A stretch of DNA of 64,000 nucleotides from Mycobacterium interjectum (GCA_002102225.1 LQPB01000032.1:1-64000), one strand, 5' to 3'. Numbered from the stretch's first letter, positions 10,477 to 19,631 are shown. Made by a program: numbers and translations. Notes: generated from the sequence alone by a model not told the origin.

Positions 10477-11286
10477 GTGACCGACAGCGACAGCCCAGAC
10501 ATCGAGGACATCGAAAAGTTCGACCCCGGTCTGACCCAGCGTCTGATGAGCGTGATGCGCCCGTTTTTGAAGACGTATTTCCGGTCGGAGGTGCACGGCT
10601 TGGATTCATTCCCGCCGGGCGGGGCGCTGGTGGTCGGCAACCATTCCGGCGGCATGTTCCCCATGGACGTCCCGATCTTCAGCGTCGGATTCTACGAGAA
10701 GTTCGGCTACGGCCGGCCGGTCTACACGCTGAGCCACGACATCCTGATGACCGGCCCGACCGCGTCGCTGTTCAGGCGCACCGGTTACATCAGGGCCACC
10801 CGGGAGAACGCGGCCAAGGCGCTGCGATCGGGGGGCGTCGTGGTCGTGTTTCCGGGCGGCGACTACGACGCCTACCGGCCGACGCTCTCGGAGAACGTCA
10901 TCGACTTCAACGGCCGCCGGGGCTACGTCAGCACGGCGATCGAGGCCGGCGTTCCCATCGTCCCCGCCGTGTCCATCGGCGGACAGGAGACCCAGCTCTA
11001 CCTGACCCGCGGCACCTGGCTGGCCGAACGCCTGGGCATAAAGCGCTTGTTGCGCAGCGCAATTCTGCCGCTGTCGTTCGGCTTCCCGTTCGGGCTCAGC
11101 GCCGTCGTGCCGCCCAACGTGCCACTGCCCGCCAAGATCGTGACGCAGGTTCTGCCACCCATCGACATCGCCGCGCAGTTCGGCGACGACCCGGACGTCG
11201 ACGAGGTCGACGAGCACGTGCGGTCGGTGATGCAGCGGGCGCTCGACGAGCTCGCGGCCAAGCGACGCTTCCCGATCCTGGGCTGA
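10477..11286 (+). CDS. Lysophospholipid acyltransferase-family protein (Rv1428c-like)
   Basis: A 269-residue acyltransferase of the PlsC/DAGAT-like group. The catalytic block appears as GNHSGGMFPMD (residues about 51-61), with a wider His-to-Asp spacing than the classical HX4D, and block III as VFPGGDYDAY instead of FPEG; both variants occur in actinobacterial members. The likely reaction is transfer of an acyl group to a lysophospholipid or glycerol backbone at the inner membrane face. It starts a three-gene operon with fadD12 (3 bases apart) and lipO, which would supply acyl-CoA and release acyl groups. GTG start with a GAGGAG ribosome site. Confidence 0.85.
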   Translation: MTDSDSPDIEDIEKFDPGLTQRLMSVMRPFLKTYFRSEVHGLDSFPPGGALVVGNHSGGMFPMDVPIFSVGFYEKFGYGRPVYTLSHDILMTGPTASLFRRTGYIRATRENAAKALRSGGVVVVFPGGDYDAYRPTLSENVIDFNGRRGYVSTAIEAGVPIVPAVSIGGQETQLYLTRGTWLAERLGIKRLLRSAILPLSFGFPFGLSAVVPPNVPLPAKIVTQVLPPIDIAAQFGDDPDVDEVDEHVRSVMQRALDELAAKRRFPILG

Positions 11287-11289
11287 GCC

Positions 11290-12921
11290 ATGGCCTCCCC
11301 CGTCAACCAGGCCCGCAACGGCTTCGGCGTCTTGGGCACCCTATGGCGTGCCGGGATGATCGCCCCGATGCGCCCCGACCGCTACCTGAAGATGGCCGCC
11401 GCCATGCGCCGCGAAGGCCTGGGCATGACGGTGGGCTTCGCCAGCGCGGCGGCGCGCTGCCCGGACCGTCCCGGCCTGATCGACGAGCTGGGCACGCTGA
11501 CCTGGCGGCAGCTCGACGAGCGGATCAACGCGTTCGCCGCGGCGCTGCAGGGCTTGCCCGCGGGTCAACCCAAGGTCGTCGGGATCATGTGCCGCAACCA
11601 CCGCGGCTTCGTCGAGGCGGTGGTAGCCGTCAACCGGATCGGCTCCGACGTCGTGCTGCTCAACACGTCGTTCGCCGGGCCGGCCCTGGCCGAGGTGGTC
11701 AACCGCGAAGGCGTCGACGCGGTCGTCTACGACGAGGAGTTCACCGAGACGGTCGATCGCGCGCTGGCCGACAAGCCCGACGCCACCCGGATATTGGCGT
11801 GGACCTCTGACGGGCAGGACGGGGCCACCGTCGAGCGGCTGATCGCCGATCACGCCGGCCAGGGGCCGCAACGCACCGGGCGCAAGGGCAGGATGATCCT
11901 GCTGACCTCCGGCACCACCGGAACACCCAAGGGCGCCAACCAAACTGGCGGCAACGCCGGAGTGGGCACGCTCAAGGCGATCCTGGACCGCACGCCGTGG
12001 CGCGCCGAGGAAACCGTCGTGATCGTGGCGCCGATGTTCCACGCGTGGGGTTTTTCGCAGCTGATCTTCGCCGCGTCGATGGCCTGCACCGTGGTCACCC
12101 GGCGCAAGTTCGACCCGGAGGCCACCCTCGACCTCATCGACCGCCACCGGGCGACCGGCCTGGCGGTGGTGCCGGTGATGTTCGACCGCATCATGGAGCT
12201 GCCCGCCGAGGTGCGAAACCGCTACAGCTGCAAGTCGTTACGGTTCGCCGCGGCATCCGGCTCGCGGATGCGCCCCGACGTCGTCGTCGCGTTCATGGAC
12301 CAGTTCGGCGACGTGATCTACAACAACTACAACGCCACCGAGGCCGGCATGATCGCCACCGCCACCCCGGCCGACCTGCGGGCGGCCCCCGACACCGCGG
12401 GCCGGCCGGCGGGCGGAACCGAAATCCGGATCCTGGACGGGGATTTCAACGAGCTGCCCACGGGCGAGGTCGGCACCATCTACGTGCGCAACGACACCCA
12501 GTTCGAGGGCTACACCTCGGGCACCACCAAGGATTTTCACGCCGGGTTCATGTCGTCGGGCGACGTCGGATACCTCGATGACGCCGGGCGCCTGTTCGTC
12601 GTCGGGCGCGACGACGAGATGATCGTCTCCGGCGGCGAGAACGTCTACCCGATCGAGGTGGAGAAGACGCTGGCGGCCCACCCCGAGGTGGCGGAGGCCG
12701 CGGTGATCGGCGTCAGCGACGAGCAGTACGGCCAGCGGCTGGCGGCCTTCGTGGTGCTGACCCCGGGGGCCGGCGCCACCACCGAGACGCTCAAGCAGCA
12801 CGTGCGCGAGAACCTGGCCAACTACAAGGTGCCGCGCGAGATCGCCGTCCTCGACGAGCTGCCCCGCGGCAGCACCGGCAAGATCCTCCGCAACGAGCTG
12901 CAGGCACGGGTCGGCGGCTGA
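11290..12921 (+). CDS. fadD12: Long-chain fatty acid-CoA ligase
   Basis: A 543-residue adenylate-forming enzyme that activates fatty acids to acyl-CoA. The P-loop-like LLTSGTTGTPKGAN lies at about residues 211-224; the YNATEAG motif, the SGDVGYLDDAGRLFVVGRDDEMI hinge region and the C-terminal Lys in GSTGKILRNEL are all present, so the enzyme looks active. Position between an acyltransferase and lipO matches Mtb fadD12 (Rv1427c). It starts just after the acyltransferase stop, and its TGA overlaps the lipO ATG by one base. Confidence 0.93.
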   Translation: MASPVNQARNGFGVLGTLWRAGMIAPMRPDRYLKMAAAMRREGLGMTVGFASAAARCPDRPGLIDELGTLTWRQLDERINAFAAALQGLPAGQPKVVGIMCRNHRGFVEAVVAVNRIGSDVVLLNTSFAGPALAEVVNREGVDAVVYDEEFTETVDRALADKPDATRILAWTSDGQDGATVERLIADHAGQGPQRTGRKGRMILLTSGTTGTPKGANQTGGNAGVGTLKAILDRTPWRAEETVVIVAPMFHAWGFSQLIFAASMACTVVTRRKFDPEATLDLIDRHRATGLAVVPVMFDRIMELPAEVRNRYSCKSLRFAAASGSRMRPDVVVAFMDQFGDVIYNNYNATEAGMIATATPADLRAAPDTAGRPAGGTEIRILDGDFNELPTGEVGTIYVRNDTQFEGYTSGTTKDFHAGFMSSGDVGYLDDAGRLFVVGRDDEMIVSGGENVYPIEVEKTLAAHPEVAEAAVIGVSDEQYGQRLAAFVVLTPGAGATTETLKQHVRENLANYKVPREIAVLDELPRGSTGKILRNELQARVGG

Positions 12922-14198
12922 TGCGGTTCAAGCTCCGGCAACCGAGGCCACTGGCGCGGGCCGCACTGGAATTGGCTAACGCCGCCAACGGATTACGACC
13001 GCTGGCCCGCAAGGGATACAGCACCGTGCTGGTGTTCTGGTTCGGCTGGCCGACCTCCGAGGTGCCCGGGGTGTACTTCTCGGCCTCGCTGGTGGACGCG
13101 CTGCGACGCGGGCGGCGCGGCGACTTCGCCGGGCCCCGGGGCAGGGCGGCGCTGGCGCTCACGGCCGCCTCCTGGGCGATCCTGGCGGTGATCCGCTACC
13201 GCGGCGTCACCACGCCGGGTCCGGTGCTCGAGGCCGGCCTGCGCGAGCAGTTGGGGCACGACTACACCGAGGCCCTCGAGGCCCTCCCGCAGACGCAACC
13301 GGGCCGCGGCGGCCGGCGCACCCTGCCGCTGGGCAACACCGTGGCGCGGCGGCGCTACGTCGAGAAGACGAACGTGGTGTCCTACGGCCCGCACGGCCGC
13401 GCCAACCTGGCCGACATCTGGCGGCGCCGCGACCTGCCGCGCGACGGTAAGGCGCCGGTGCTGCTGCAGGTGCCCGGCGGCGCGTGGATGATCGGCATGC
13501 GCCGTCCCCAGGCCTACCCGCTGATGAGCCACCTGGCCGCCCGCGGCTGGGTGTGCGTGTCGATCGGCTACCGCGTCTCGCCCGTGCATACCTGGCCCGA
13601 CCACATCGTCGACGTCAAGCGGGCGCTGGCCTGGGTCAAGGAGAACATCGCCCGCTTCGGCGGCGACCCGAACTTCGTGGCGATCACGGGCGGGTCGGCC
13701 GGCGGCCACCTGTCCGCGCTCGCGGCGCTGACCCCCAACGACCCGAAATTCCAGCCTGGCTTCGAGCACGCGGACACCTCGGTGACCGCGGCCGTCCCGG
13801 TGTACGGTCGCTACGACTGGTTCTCCACCCACGGCGAGGGGCGTCGCGAATTCATCGGACTGCTCGAAAGGTTCGTCGTCAAAAGGAAATTCAGCACCCA
13901 CCGGCACATCTACCTGGACGCCTCGCCGATCAGGGAGCTCAGGGCCGACGCGCCACCGTTTTTCGTGCTGCACGGCCGGGACGATTCGCTCATCCCGGTC
14001 GGCGAGGCGCAGGAGTTCGTCGAGGAACTGCGCGCGGTGTCGAAGTCCCCGGTCGCCTATGCCGAATTGCCGCACGCCCAACACGCTTTCGACATCTTCA
14101 GCTCCCCGCGGGCGCATCGATCCGCCGAGGCCGTCGCCCGCTTCCTGTCCTGGGTCTACGCGACCACGTCGCCCGACCGCGACCACAACGGTTCGTGA
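12921..14198 (+). CDS. lipO: Esterase/lipase, alpha/beta hydrolase
   Basis: A 425-residue hormone-sensitive-lipase-type hydrolase. The first 110 residues form a helical and partly hydrophobic region (SWAILAVIRY). The catalytic domain follows, with the oxyanion segment VPGGAWMIG, the nucleophile Ser in GGSAGGH, and a C-terminal HGRDDSLIP Asp and LPHAQHAF His. Its position after fadD12 fits Mtb lipO (Rv1426c, about 420 residues). It ends the lipid operon; the steroid module begins directly downstream, so this is the left boundary of the insertion relative to Mtb. Confidence 0.92.
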   Translation: MRFKLRQPRPLARAALELANAANGLRPLARKGYSTVLVFWFGWPTSEVPGVYFSASLVDALRRGRRGDFAGPRGRAALALTAASWAILAVIRYRGVTTPGPVLEAGLREQLGHDYTEALEALPQTQPGRGGRRTLPLGNTVARRRYVEKTNVVSYGPHGRANLADIWRRRDLPRDGKAPVLLQVPGGAWMIGMRRPQAYPLMSHLAARGWVCVSIGYRVSPVHTWPDHIVDVKRALAWVKENIARFGGDPNFVAITGGSAGGHLSALAALTPNDPKFQPGFEHADTSVTAAVPVYGRYDWFSTHGEGRREFIGLLERFVVKRKFSTHRHIYLDASPIRELRADAPPFFVLHGRDDSLIPVGEAQEFVEELRAVSKSPVAYAELPHAQHAFDIFSSPRAHRSAEAVARFLSWVYATTSPDRDHNGS

Positions 14199-14207
14199 AC
14201 TAGGGCC

Positions 14208-14220
14208 ATATGTCACATAT
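14208..14220. promoter_or_regulatory. Perfect 13-base palindrome between lipO and kshA
   Basis: ATATGTCACATAT is a perfect palindrome around the central C. It lies 47 bases upstream of the KstR-type box and about 90 bases before the kshA start. It may be a second operator or part of the promoter; no known regulator could be assigned. Confidence 0.4.
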
Positions 14221-14266
14221 TTAGGGGCTTTAGCCTGCATATCCGTTCGCCCATCAGCGGGAAAAC

Positions 14267-14280
14267 TATAACGTGTTCTA
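14267..14280. promoter_or_regulatory. KstR-type operator upstream of the kshA paralogue
   Basis: TATAACGTGTTCTA fits the mycobacterial KstR consensus TNNAACNNGTTNNA at every fixed position. It lies 30 bases before the GTG of the KshA gene, in the position expected for a repressor of that promoter. KstR is the TetR-family repressor of cholesterol catabolism, released by cholesterol-derived CoA thioesters. The match is seen directly; binding is inferred. Confidence 0.85.
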
Positions 14281-14309
14281 GTTAATGGGCCGGCGAGTGG
14301 AGGCGCACA

Positions 14310-15455
14310 GTGAGTATCGATACCGCCGGGATCGGCGTCCGAGAAATCGACGTCGGAACGCTGCCGACCCGTTTTGCCCGCGGCTGGCATTGCCTGGGCG
14401 TGGCCCGGGACTTCCTCGACGGCGAGCCACACCCGGTCAGCATCTTCGGCACCAAGCTGGTCGTCTTCGCCGACACCGAAGGCAATCTGCGGGTCCTCGA
14501 CGCGTACTGCCGGCACATGGGCGGGGACTTGTCGCAGGGCACCGTCAAGGGCGACACCGTCGCGTGCCCGTTTCACGACTGGCGATGGGGCGGCGACGGC
14601 AGGTGCAAGGAGGTGCCGTACGCCAAGCGCACCCCGCGCATGGCACGCACCCGCACGTGGCCCACCGAGGTGCACAACGGCCTGCTGTTCGTCTGGCACG
14701 ACCCCGAGGGCAACCCGCCGTCACCGGAATTGCAGATCCCCGACATTCCCGAGGCCGCCAGCGACGCCTGGACCGGTTGGCGGTGGCGCAGTGAGCTCAT
14801 CGAGGGTTCGAACTGCCGCGAGATCGTCGACAACATCGTCGACATGGCGCATTTTTTCTACATCCACTACGGCTTCCCGACGTACTTCAAGAACGTGTTC
14901 GAGGGCCACATCGCGTCGCAGTACCTGCGCACGGTCGGCCGGCCCGATGTGCTGCTCGGCGGTTCGCACTACACCGGTGAACAATTGCTCGACTCCGAGG
15001 CTTCCTACTTCGGCCCGTCGTTCATGATCAACTGGCTGCACAACAGCTACGGCGGCTACAAAGTCGAGTCGGTGCTCGTCAACTGCCACTACCCCGTCAC
15101 GCAGAACGCCTTCATGCTGCAGTGGGGCATCATCGTGAAAAAGCCCGAGGGCATGGACGATTCCGCCACGGAGAAGCTGTCCGAAGCGTTCACCGAGGGC
15201 GTCAGCATGGGCTTCTTGCAGGACGTCGAGATCTGGAAGCACAAGACCCGGATCGAAAACCCGTTGCTGGTCGAAGAGGACGGCCCGGTCTACCAGCTGC
15301 GCCGCTGGTATCAGCAGTTCTATGTGGATGCCGCCGACGTCACGCCGGAGATGACCGACCGCTTCGAGTACGAGGTCGACACCACGGCCGCGAACAAGCA
15401 CTGGCGAAGCGAGGTGGACGAGAACCTGCGGCCCAAGGTCGAGCAGCCCCAATAG
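14310..15455 (+). CDS. kshA: 3-ketosteroid 9alpha-hydroxylase oxygenase subunit paralogue (KshA-like)
   Basis: Rieske non-haem iron oxygenase, 381 residues, close to Mtb KshA (386). The [2Fe-2S] ligands are Cys67 and His69 (YCRHMGG) and Cys86 and His89 (CPFHDWRW). The mononuclear iron site is N175/D178/H181/H186 in NIVDMAHFFYIHY. KshA 9alpha-hydroxylates 3-ketosteroids to open ring B during cholesterol degradation and needs the reductase KshB, which is not in this window and must come from elsewhere. A GGAGG site precedes the GTG start and a KstR box lies 30 bases upstream. It is convergent with the CYP125 paralogue, 7 bases apart. This looks like a second copy; steroid preference may differ from the core KshA. 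Confidence 0.93.
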   Translation: MSIDTAGIGVREIDVGTLPTRFARGWHCLGVARDFLDGEPHPVSIFGTKLVVFADTEGNLRVLDAYCRHMGGDLSQGTVKGDTVACPFHDWRWGGDGRCKEVPYAKRTPRMARTRTWPTEVHNGLLFVWHDPEGNPPSPELQIPDIPEAASDAWTGWRWRSELIEGSNCREIVDNIVDMAHFFYIHYGFPTYFKNVFEGHIASQYLRTVGRPDVLLGGSHYTGEQLLDSEASYFGPSFMINWLHNSYGGYKVESVLVNCHYPVTQNAFMLQWGIIVKKPEGMDDSATEKLSEAFTEGVSMGFLQDVEIWKHKTRIENPLLVEEDGPVYQLRRWYQQFYVDAADVTPEMTDRFEYEVDTTAANKHWRSEVDENLRPKVEQPQ

Positions 15456-15462
15456 CGAGGCG

Positions 15463-16713
15463 TCAGTGCGCGATTGGGCACTGGCCGGTGTAGTCGACCT
15501 GCCAGTGCTTGATGCCGTTGAGCCATCCCGACCGGATCCGCTCCGGTTTCGAGAGGGGCGTCAGGTCGGGCATGTGGTCGGCGATGGCGTTGAACATCAG
15601 GTTGATCGTCAACTTGGCCAAGTTGGCGCCGATGCAGTAGTGCTCGCCGGTGCCGCCAAATCCCACGTGCGGGTTCGGGTTACGCAAAATGTCGAACGCG
15701 AACGGATCGGCGAACACGTCCTCGTCGAAGTTGGCCGAGCGGTAGAACATCAACACCCGCTGGCCCTTCTTGATCGCCACGCCCGACAGTTCGGTGTCCT
15801 GTTTGGCGGTGCGCTGGAACGCCGTCACCGGGGTCGCCCAGCGGACGATCTCGTCCGCCGCGGTCTCCGGGCGCTCCTGCTTGTACAGCTCCCACTGGTC
15901 GGGGAATTCGGCAAACGCCATCATGCCCTGGGTGATGGAATTGCGGGTGGTCTCGTTACCGGCGACCGCCAGCATCATCACGAAGAACCCGAATTCGTCC
16001 TCGGAGAGCTTCTCGCCGTCGATATCCGCCTGCAACAGCGTGGAAACGATGTCGTCGCCGGGGTTTTCGGTCTTGGCCTCGGCCATTTTCATCGCGTAGG
16101 CCAGTACCTCCGCGGACGAAGCCTTGGGATCGACATGCGCGTATTCCGGGTCCTGCGCGCCGGTCATCTCGTTGGACCACCGAAACAGCTTGCCGCGATC
16201 CTCCTGCGGGACACCGAGCAGCCCGGCGATGGCCTGCAGCGGCAGCTCGCACGCCACCTGCTCCACGAAATCACCGGAGGCCTCGGCGGCGGCCGCCTTG
16301 GCGATGACCTGCGCCCGCTCGTTGAGCTCGTCGCGCAGCCGGCCGATCGCGCGCGGCGTGAACCCTCTGGAGATGATCCTGCGCAGCCGGGTGTGGTGCG
16401 GCGGGTCCATGTTGAGCAGCACGAACCGCTGCAGGTCGATGTCGGCACGGCTCATGTCGTCGGCGAAGCGCGGGATGGCGCCGTTGAGCCAACTGGAGAA
16501 GACGTCGTTGCGCAGCGACACCTCCTTCACGTCCTTGTGCTTCGTCACCACCCAGAAGCCGCCGTCGTTGAAGCCGCCCTTGCCGATGGGTTGATCACAC
16601 CACCAAATCGGCGCGGTGCGGCGCAACTCGGCGAGCTCCTCGACGGGTAAGCGCTCGGCGTAGATGTCCGGGTCGGTCGGGTCGAAGCCGGCGGGAAGGT
16701 GCGGGCAGGTCAT
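15463..16713 (-). CDS. cyp125: Cytochrome P450 CYP125 paralogue (steroid C26/C27 monooxygenase)
   Basis: A 416-residue P450 very similar to Mtb CYP125A1 along its whole length, except that about 17 N-terminal residues are absent. The I-helix oxygen motif AGNETTRN and the haem loop FGGTGEHYCIG (Cys360) are intact. CYP125 oxidises the terminal methyl of the cholesterol side chain, the first step of side-chain removal, with electrons from a ferredoxin. The ATG at 16713 has an AGAGGAG site; the gene lies 18 bases after the hsaA paralogue, so both share the KstR-boxed promoter at 18008-18021. It is probably an additional copy beside the core gene, which cannot be checked here. Confidence 0.94.
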   Translation of the reverse strand: MTCPHLPAGFDPTDPDIYAERLPVEELAELRRTAPIWWCDQPIGKGGFNDGGFWVVTKHKDVKEVSLRNDVFSSWLNGAIPRFADDMSRADIDLQRFVLLNMDPPHHTRLRRIISRGFTPRAIGRLRDELNERAQVIAKAAAAEASGDFVEQVACELPLQAIAGLLGVPQEDRGKLFRWSNEMTGAQDPEYAHVDPKASSAEVLAYAMKMAEAKTENPGDDIVSTLLQADIDGEKLSEDEFGFFVMMLAVAGNETTRNSITQGMMAFAEFPDQWELYKQERPETAADEIVRWATPVTAFQRTAKQDTELSGVAIKKGQRVLMFYRSANFDEDVFADPFAFDILRNPNPHVGFGGTGEHYCIGANLAKLTINLMFNAIADHMPDLTPLSKPERIRSGWLNGIKHWQVDYTGQCPIAH

Positions 16714-16731
16714 CGGTGGCTCCTCTGTGAG

Positions 16732-17916
16732 TCAGACCATCGTGTCGGCGGGCGGCAGCCCGAACTCGTGGTTGCCGAAGATCAGGTAGGCGCGCTCGGG
16801 ATCGTTGGCGGCGTGCACCCGGCCGGCGTGCGCGTCGCGCCAAAATCGTTGCAGCGGAGCACTATTGGCCAACGCGGTGGCGCCCGAGGCGTCGAACAAG
16901 CGGTCTATCGAGGCGATCGCGCGGGCGGTGGCACGCACCTGGTCACGACGGGCCCGGGTCCGCAGCTCGAACGGGACCTGCTGCCCCGCCAGCAGGCACG
17001 AGTACTCGTCGCCGACATTGCCCATTAGCTGTCGCCACGCGGCGTCGATATCGCTGGCGGCCTCGGCGATGCGCACCTTGGCGAAGGGGTCGTCTTTGGA
17101 TTTCTCGCCCGCGAACGCCGCGCGCACCCGCTGCCCTTGATGCTCGACGTGGGATTCATAGGCGCCGTAGGCCATGCCGACGATGGGCGCGGTGATGGTG
17201 GTGGGATGCATAGTGCCCCAAGGCATCTTGTAGACCGGATCGGTGTTGGCCAGCAACCCGCCGGCGGTGTGGTCGTTCATCGCCCGGTAGGACAGGAACC
17301 GGTGCCGGGGCACGAACGCGTCCTTGACCACCAGGGTGTTGCTGCCGGTGCCCTTCAGGCCGACAACATGCCAGACGTCGTCGATGCCGTAATCGCCGAT
17401 CGGGATCAAGAAGCTGCCGAAGTCGACCGGCTGACCGTCCTTGATCACCGGGCCACCGACGAACGTCCACGTCGCGTGGTCGCAGCCCGACGACCAGTTC
17501 CACGAACCGTTGACCAGGTAGCCACCGTCGACCACCTGACCGGCGCCCATCGGGGCGTACGACGAGGAGATCCGCACGCCCGCGTCCTCACCCCACACGT
17601 CTTGCTGGGCCCGCTGGTCGAACTGCGCCGCGTGCCAGTTGTGCACGCCGAGGATCGAGGCCACCCACCCGGTCGACCCGCACGCACTGGCCAGCCGCCG
17701 GACGGCATCGAAGAACATCGTCGGGTCACACTGCATCCCGCCCCACTGCGCCGGCTGCAGCAGCCGGAAGAAGCCGATCTCTTCGAGCTCGCTGACGGTG
17801 GCATCCGGCAGCCGCCGCAGCCGCTCGGTCTCCTGCGCCCGCGCTCGCAGGTTCGGCAGAAGATCGTCGATGGCGGCCAACACCGACTGGGCATCGCGTT
17901 GCTGAACGGACGTCAC
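16732..17916 (-). CDS. hsaA: 3-HSA hydroxylase oxygenase paralogue (HsaA-like flavin monooxygenase)
   Basis: A 394-residue acyl-CoA-dehydrogenase-fold monooxygenase, the same length as Mtb HsaA (Rv3570c) and strikingly similar, including the start TSVQQRDAQSVLAAID and the end GNHEFGLPPADTMV. HsaA hydroxylates the phenolic ring of 3-HSA during steroid A/B-ring degradation using reduced flavin from HsaB; no HsaB is nearby. The GTG start at 17916 has an AGAAGG site. It is the first gene of the hsaA-cyp125 unit, with a KstR box 92 bases upstream of the start. Pairing a ring-degrading with a side-chain enzyme in one unit is unlike the core cholesterol regulon, where they are far apart. Confidence 0.94.
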   Translation of the reverse strand: MTSVQQRDAQSVLAAIDDLLPNLRARAQETERLRRLPDATVSELEEIGFFRLLQPAQWGGMQCDPTMFFDAVRRLASACGSTGWVASILGVHNWHAAQFDQRAQQDVWGEDAGVRISSSYAPMGAGQVVDGGYLVNGSWNWSSGCDHATWTFVGGPVIKDGQPVDFGSFLIPIGDYGIDDVWHVVGLKGTGSNTLVVKDAFVPRHRFLSYRAMNDHTAGGLLANTDPVYKMPWGTMHPTTITAPIVGMAYGAYESHVEHQGQRVRAAFAGEKSKDDPFAKVRIAEAASDIDAAWRQLMGNVGDEYSCLLAGQQVPFELRTRARRDQVRATARAIASIDRLFDASGATALANSAPLQRFWRDAHAGRVHAANDPERAYLIFGNHEFGLPPADTMV

Positions 17917-18007
17917 CGCTACCTTCTGAGGACGCGCACTAGAGCACCTTGCAATCTAGGCCGGATATTTTGTTATTTCCGCACTACAGAGCCGATAAAG
18001 CTGGATC

Positions 18008-18021
18008 TATAACCTGTTCTA
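18008..18021. promoter_or_regulatory. KstR-type operator upstream of the hsaA-cyp125 unit
   Basis: TATAACCTGTTCTA matches TNNAACNNGTTNNA at every fixed position and shares 13 of 14 bases with the operator in front of kshA. It lies 92 bases upstream of the hsaA GTG in an AT-rich region that probably contains the promoter. Confidence 0.85.
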
Positions 18022-18130
18022 ATTATGAGTAGGCGGAAGGGCGGCACTAGGGCAGAAAGTCCCATAGATCGACCACCGGGGTTGCCCGCGCGGCGAGCAG
18101 CGATGGCGCGGGCGGGCGAACGAATGACCC

Positions 18131-18152
18131 CTGGCCGGGTTCGAAAGGCCAG
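18131..18152. terminator. Possible hairpin terminator downstream of the DGAT gene
   Basis: CTGGCC (18131-18136) can pair with GGCCAG (18147-18152) around a 10-base loop, 39 bases beyond the end of the DGAT gene on the minus strand. The stem is short and there is no T tract, so this is tentative. Confidence 0.3.
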
Positions 18153-18190
18153 GCCGGCCAACGTGTTTTGCGAAAAGGCGGCCGGCTAGC

Positions 18191-19579
18191 TCACTCGCGT
18201 GCCGCGGCCTTCTCCAGCTCGGTCAGCGCCGGCTCGACGGCGCGGGCCATCTCGTGGATGTCGTTGGCGACTTCGGGCGTGGTGACAAAGCCGAAGTCCA
18301 GGTACTTCTCGTAGGAGAAGCAGGTGATGTTCAAGGCGATGTCCATGACGGGCGGGCCGAGCGGCACCAGTGACTCCAGTTTGGCGCCGGCCATGTACAG
18401 CGGCATGGGAGGGCCGGGGACATTGGACACCACCAGGTTGATGGGGGCCAGGTTTCGCGACAGCCCGGTGGCCGTGTAGGCGCGGGCGGCCAGTTGCAGC
18501 AGCCCCGGTGGCGTGGTCTCGGTCAGCCCCATGATCTGGTGCGCCGACAGCGCCTTGGCCATCAACTTGGCGCTCTGGGTGCTCTCGTGAATGGCCCGCA
18601 GCCGCTCGGCCGGGTCCTCGATGTCGGTGGCCAGCGACGCGGTCATCGAGCTCACCTTGTTGCCGACGTCGTCCTTGTTCTCGTCGGTGCGCGTCGAGAC
18701 GGGAATCTGCGCGATGAGCGGTTTGGCCGGCAACTCGTCGTGTTTCAGCAGGTACTCTCGGGCGGCACCGGCCACGAGGGCCAGCACCACGTCGTTGAGC
18801 TTGACGCCAAAGGCATCCTTGACTGCCTTGGCGCGGTCCAGTTCGACGCGGCAGCCGGTGATCCGCCGATGCGGCGACACCGGCGCGTTGAATCGGGTCT
18901 TCGGTGCCTCGAAGTAGCCCGGCGGCTTGCTGGTGACGCCCAGGGCGGCGATCTGCTGGCGCACCGTCTGCTCCAAGAGCCTGCTGATCCGAAACGGCGT
19001 TTTCACCGCCAGATTGACCAGAGCACCCACCGCGCGCCGCTCGATCCCCGGGAGCTGGAATCCCACCAGCGAGCCCACCGTCTCCTCTTTCGGCGGCCGC
19101 GGTTCGGGGGTGACGTCGAGCAGGATTTCGCCCAGCCCGGCGCCGGAGACGCCGTCGACGATGGCGTGGTGCATCTTGGTCAGCGTCGCGACCCGGTTGC
19201 CCTTGACATTCTCGATGACCCAGAGCTCCCACAGCGGTCGCGAACGGTCGAGCTTGTAAGACATCAGCCGGCCGACCAACTCGTCGACCTCGCGCCGGCC
19301 GCCCGGCGCGGGCACCGCGATGCGACGGATGTGGAAGTCGACGTCGAGTTCCTCGTCCTCGACGAACCACGGCCGGTCGAGCCCTAGCGGTGCGCCGGTG
19401 ACGCGCCAGCGCAGCTGCGGCAGCTCGGGCAGGCGCTCGATGATCAGCTGGCGAACGCGTTGAAAGCTGAAGTCGGGTGCATCGGTGAGATCACAGATCG
19501 CGAGCGCGCCCACATGCATGTGCCAGCCCGCAGTTTCCGCCGACCAAAACGCCGCGTCGACGCTCGAAAGCCGTTTCAT
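18191..19579 (-). CDS. Wax ester synthase/diacylglycerol acyltransferase (Rv1425-like)
   Basis: A 462-residue WS/DGAT enzyme (Mtb Rv1425 is about 459) that uses acyl-CoA to make triacylglycerol or wax ester storage lipid. The catalytic HHxxxDG motif is intact as MHHAIVDG (His137-His138, Asp142). The PLW and ND(VV)L segments ([11 protein letters not shown]) of the family are also present. The ATG at 19579 gives the usual [12 protein letters not shown] start; a longer frame to 19639 would overlap whiA. It follows whiA by 52 bases on the same strand and may be read from the upstream operon. Confidence 0.92.
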   Translation of the reverse strand: MKRLSSVDAAFWSAETAGWHMHVGALAICDLTDAPDFSFQRVRQLIIERLPELPQLRWRVTGAPLGLDRPWFVEDEELDVDFHIRRIAVPAPGGRREVDELVGRLMSYKLDRSRPLWELWVIENVKGNRVATLTKMHHAIVDGVSGAGLGEILLDVTPEPRPPKEETVGSLVGFQLPGIERRAVGALVNLAVKTPFRISRLLEQTVRQQIAALGVTSKPPGYFEAPKTRFNAPVSPHRRITGCRVELDRAKAVKDAFGVKLNDVVLALVAGAAREYLLKHDELPAKPLIAQIPVSTRTDENKDDVGNKVSSMTASLATDIEDPAERLRAIHESTQSAKLMAKALSAHQIMGLTETTPPGLLQLAARAYTATGLSRNLAPINLVVSNVPGPPMPLYMAGAKLESLVPLGPPVMDIALNITCFSYEKYLDFGFVTTPEVANDIHEMARAVEPALTELEKAAARE

Positions 19580-19631
19580 GACCTGACCGTAGCCTCCCCC
19601 ACCCGCCATGCCCAGCACTTTGCTGGGCCGG

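Noticed and set aside
10309..10609. Minus-strand frames opposite the acyltransferase start
   Set aside because: No ribosome site, no conserved composition; they overlap the promoter and start of a well-supported gene.
14310..17916. Steroid module as a mobile element
   Set aside because: No transposase, integrase, flanking inverted or direct repeats, or tRNA were seen at its borders, so the mechanism of insertion is not evident.
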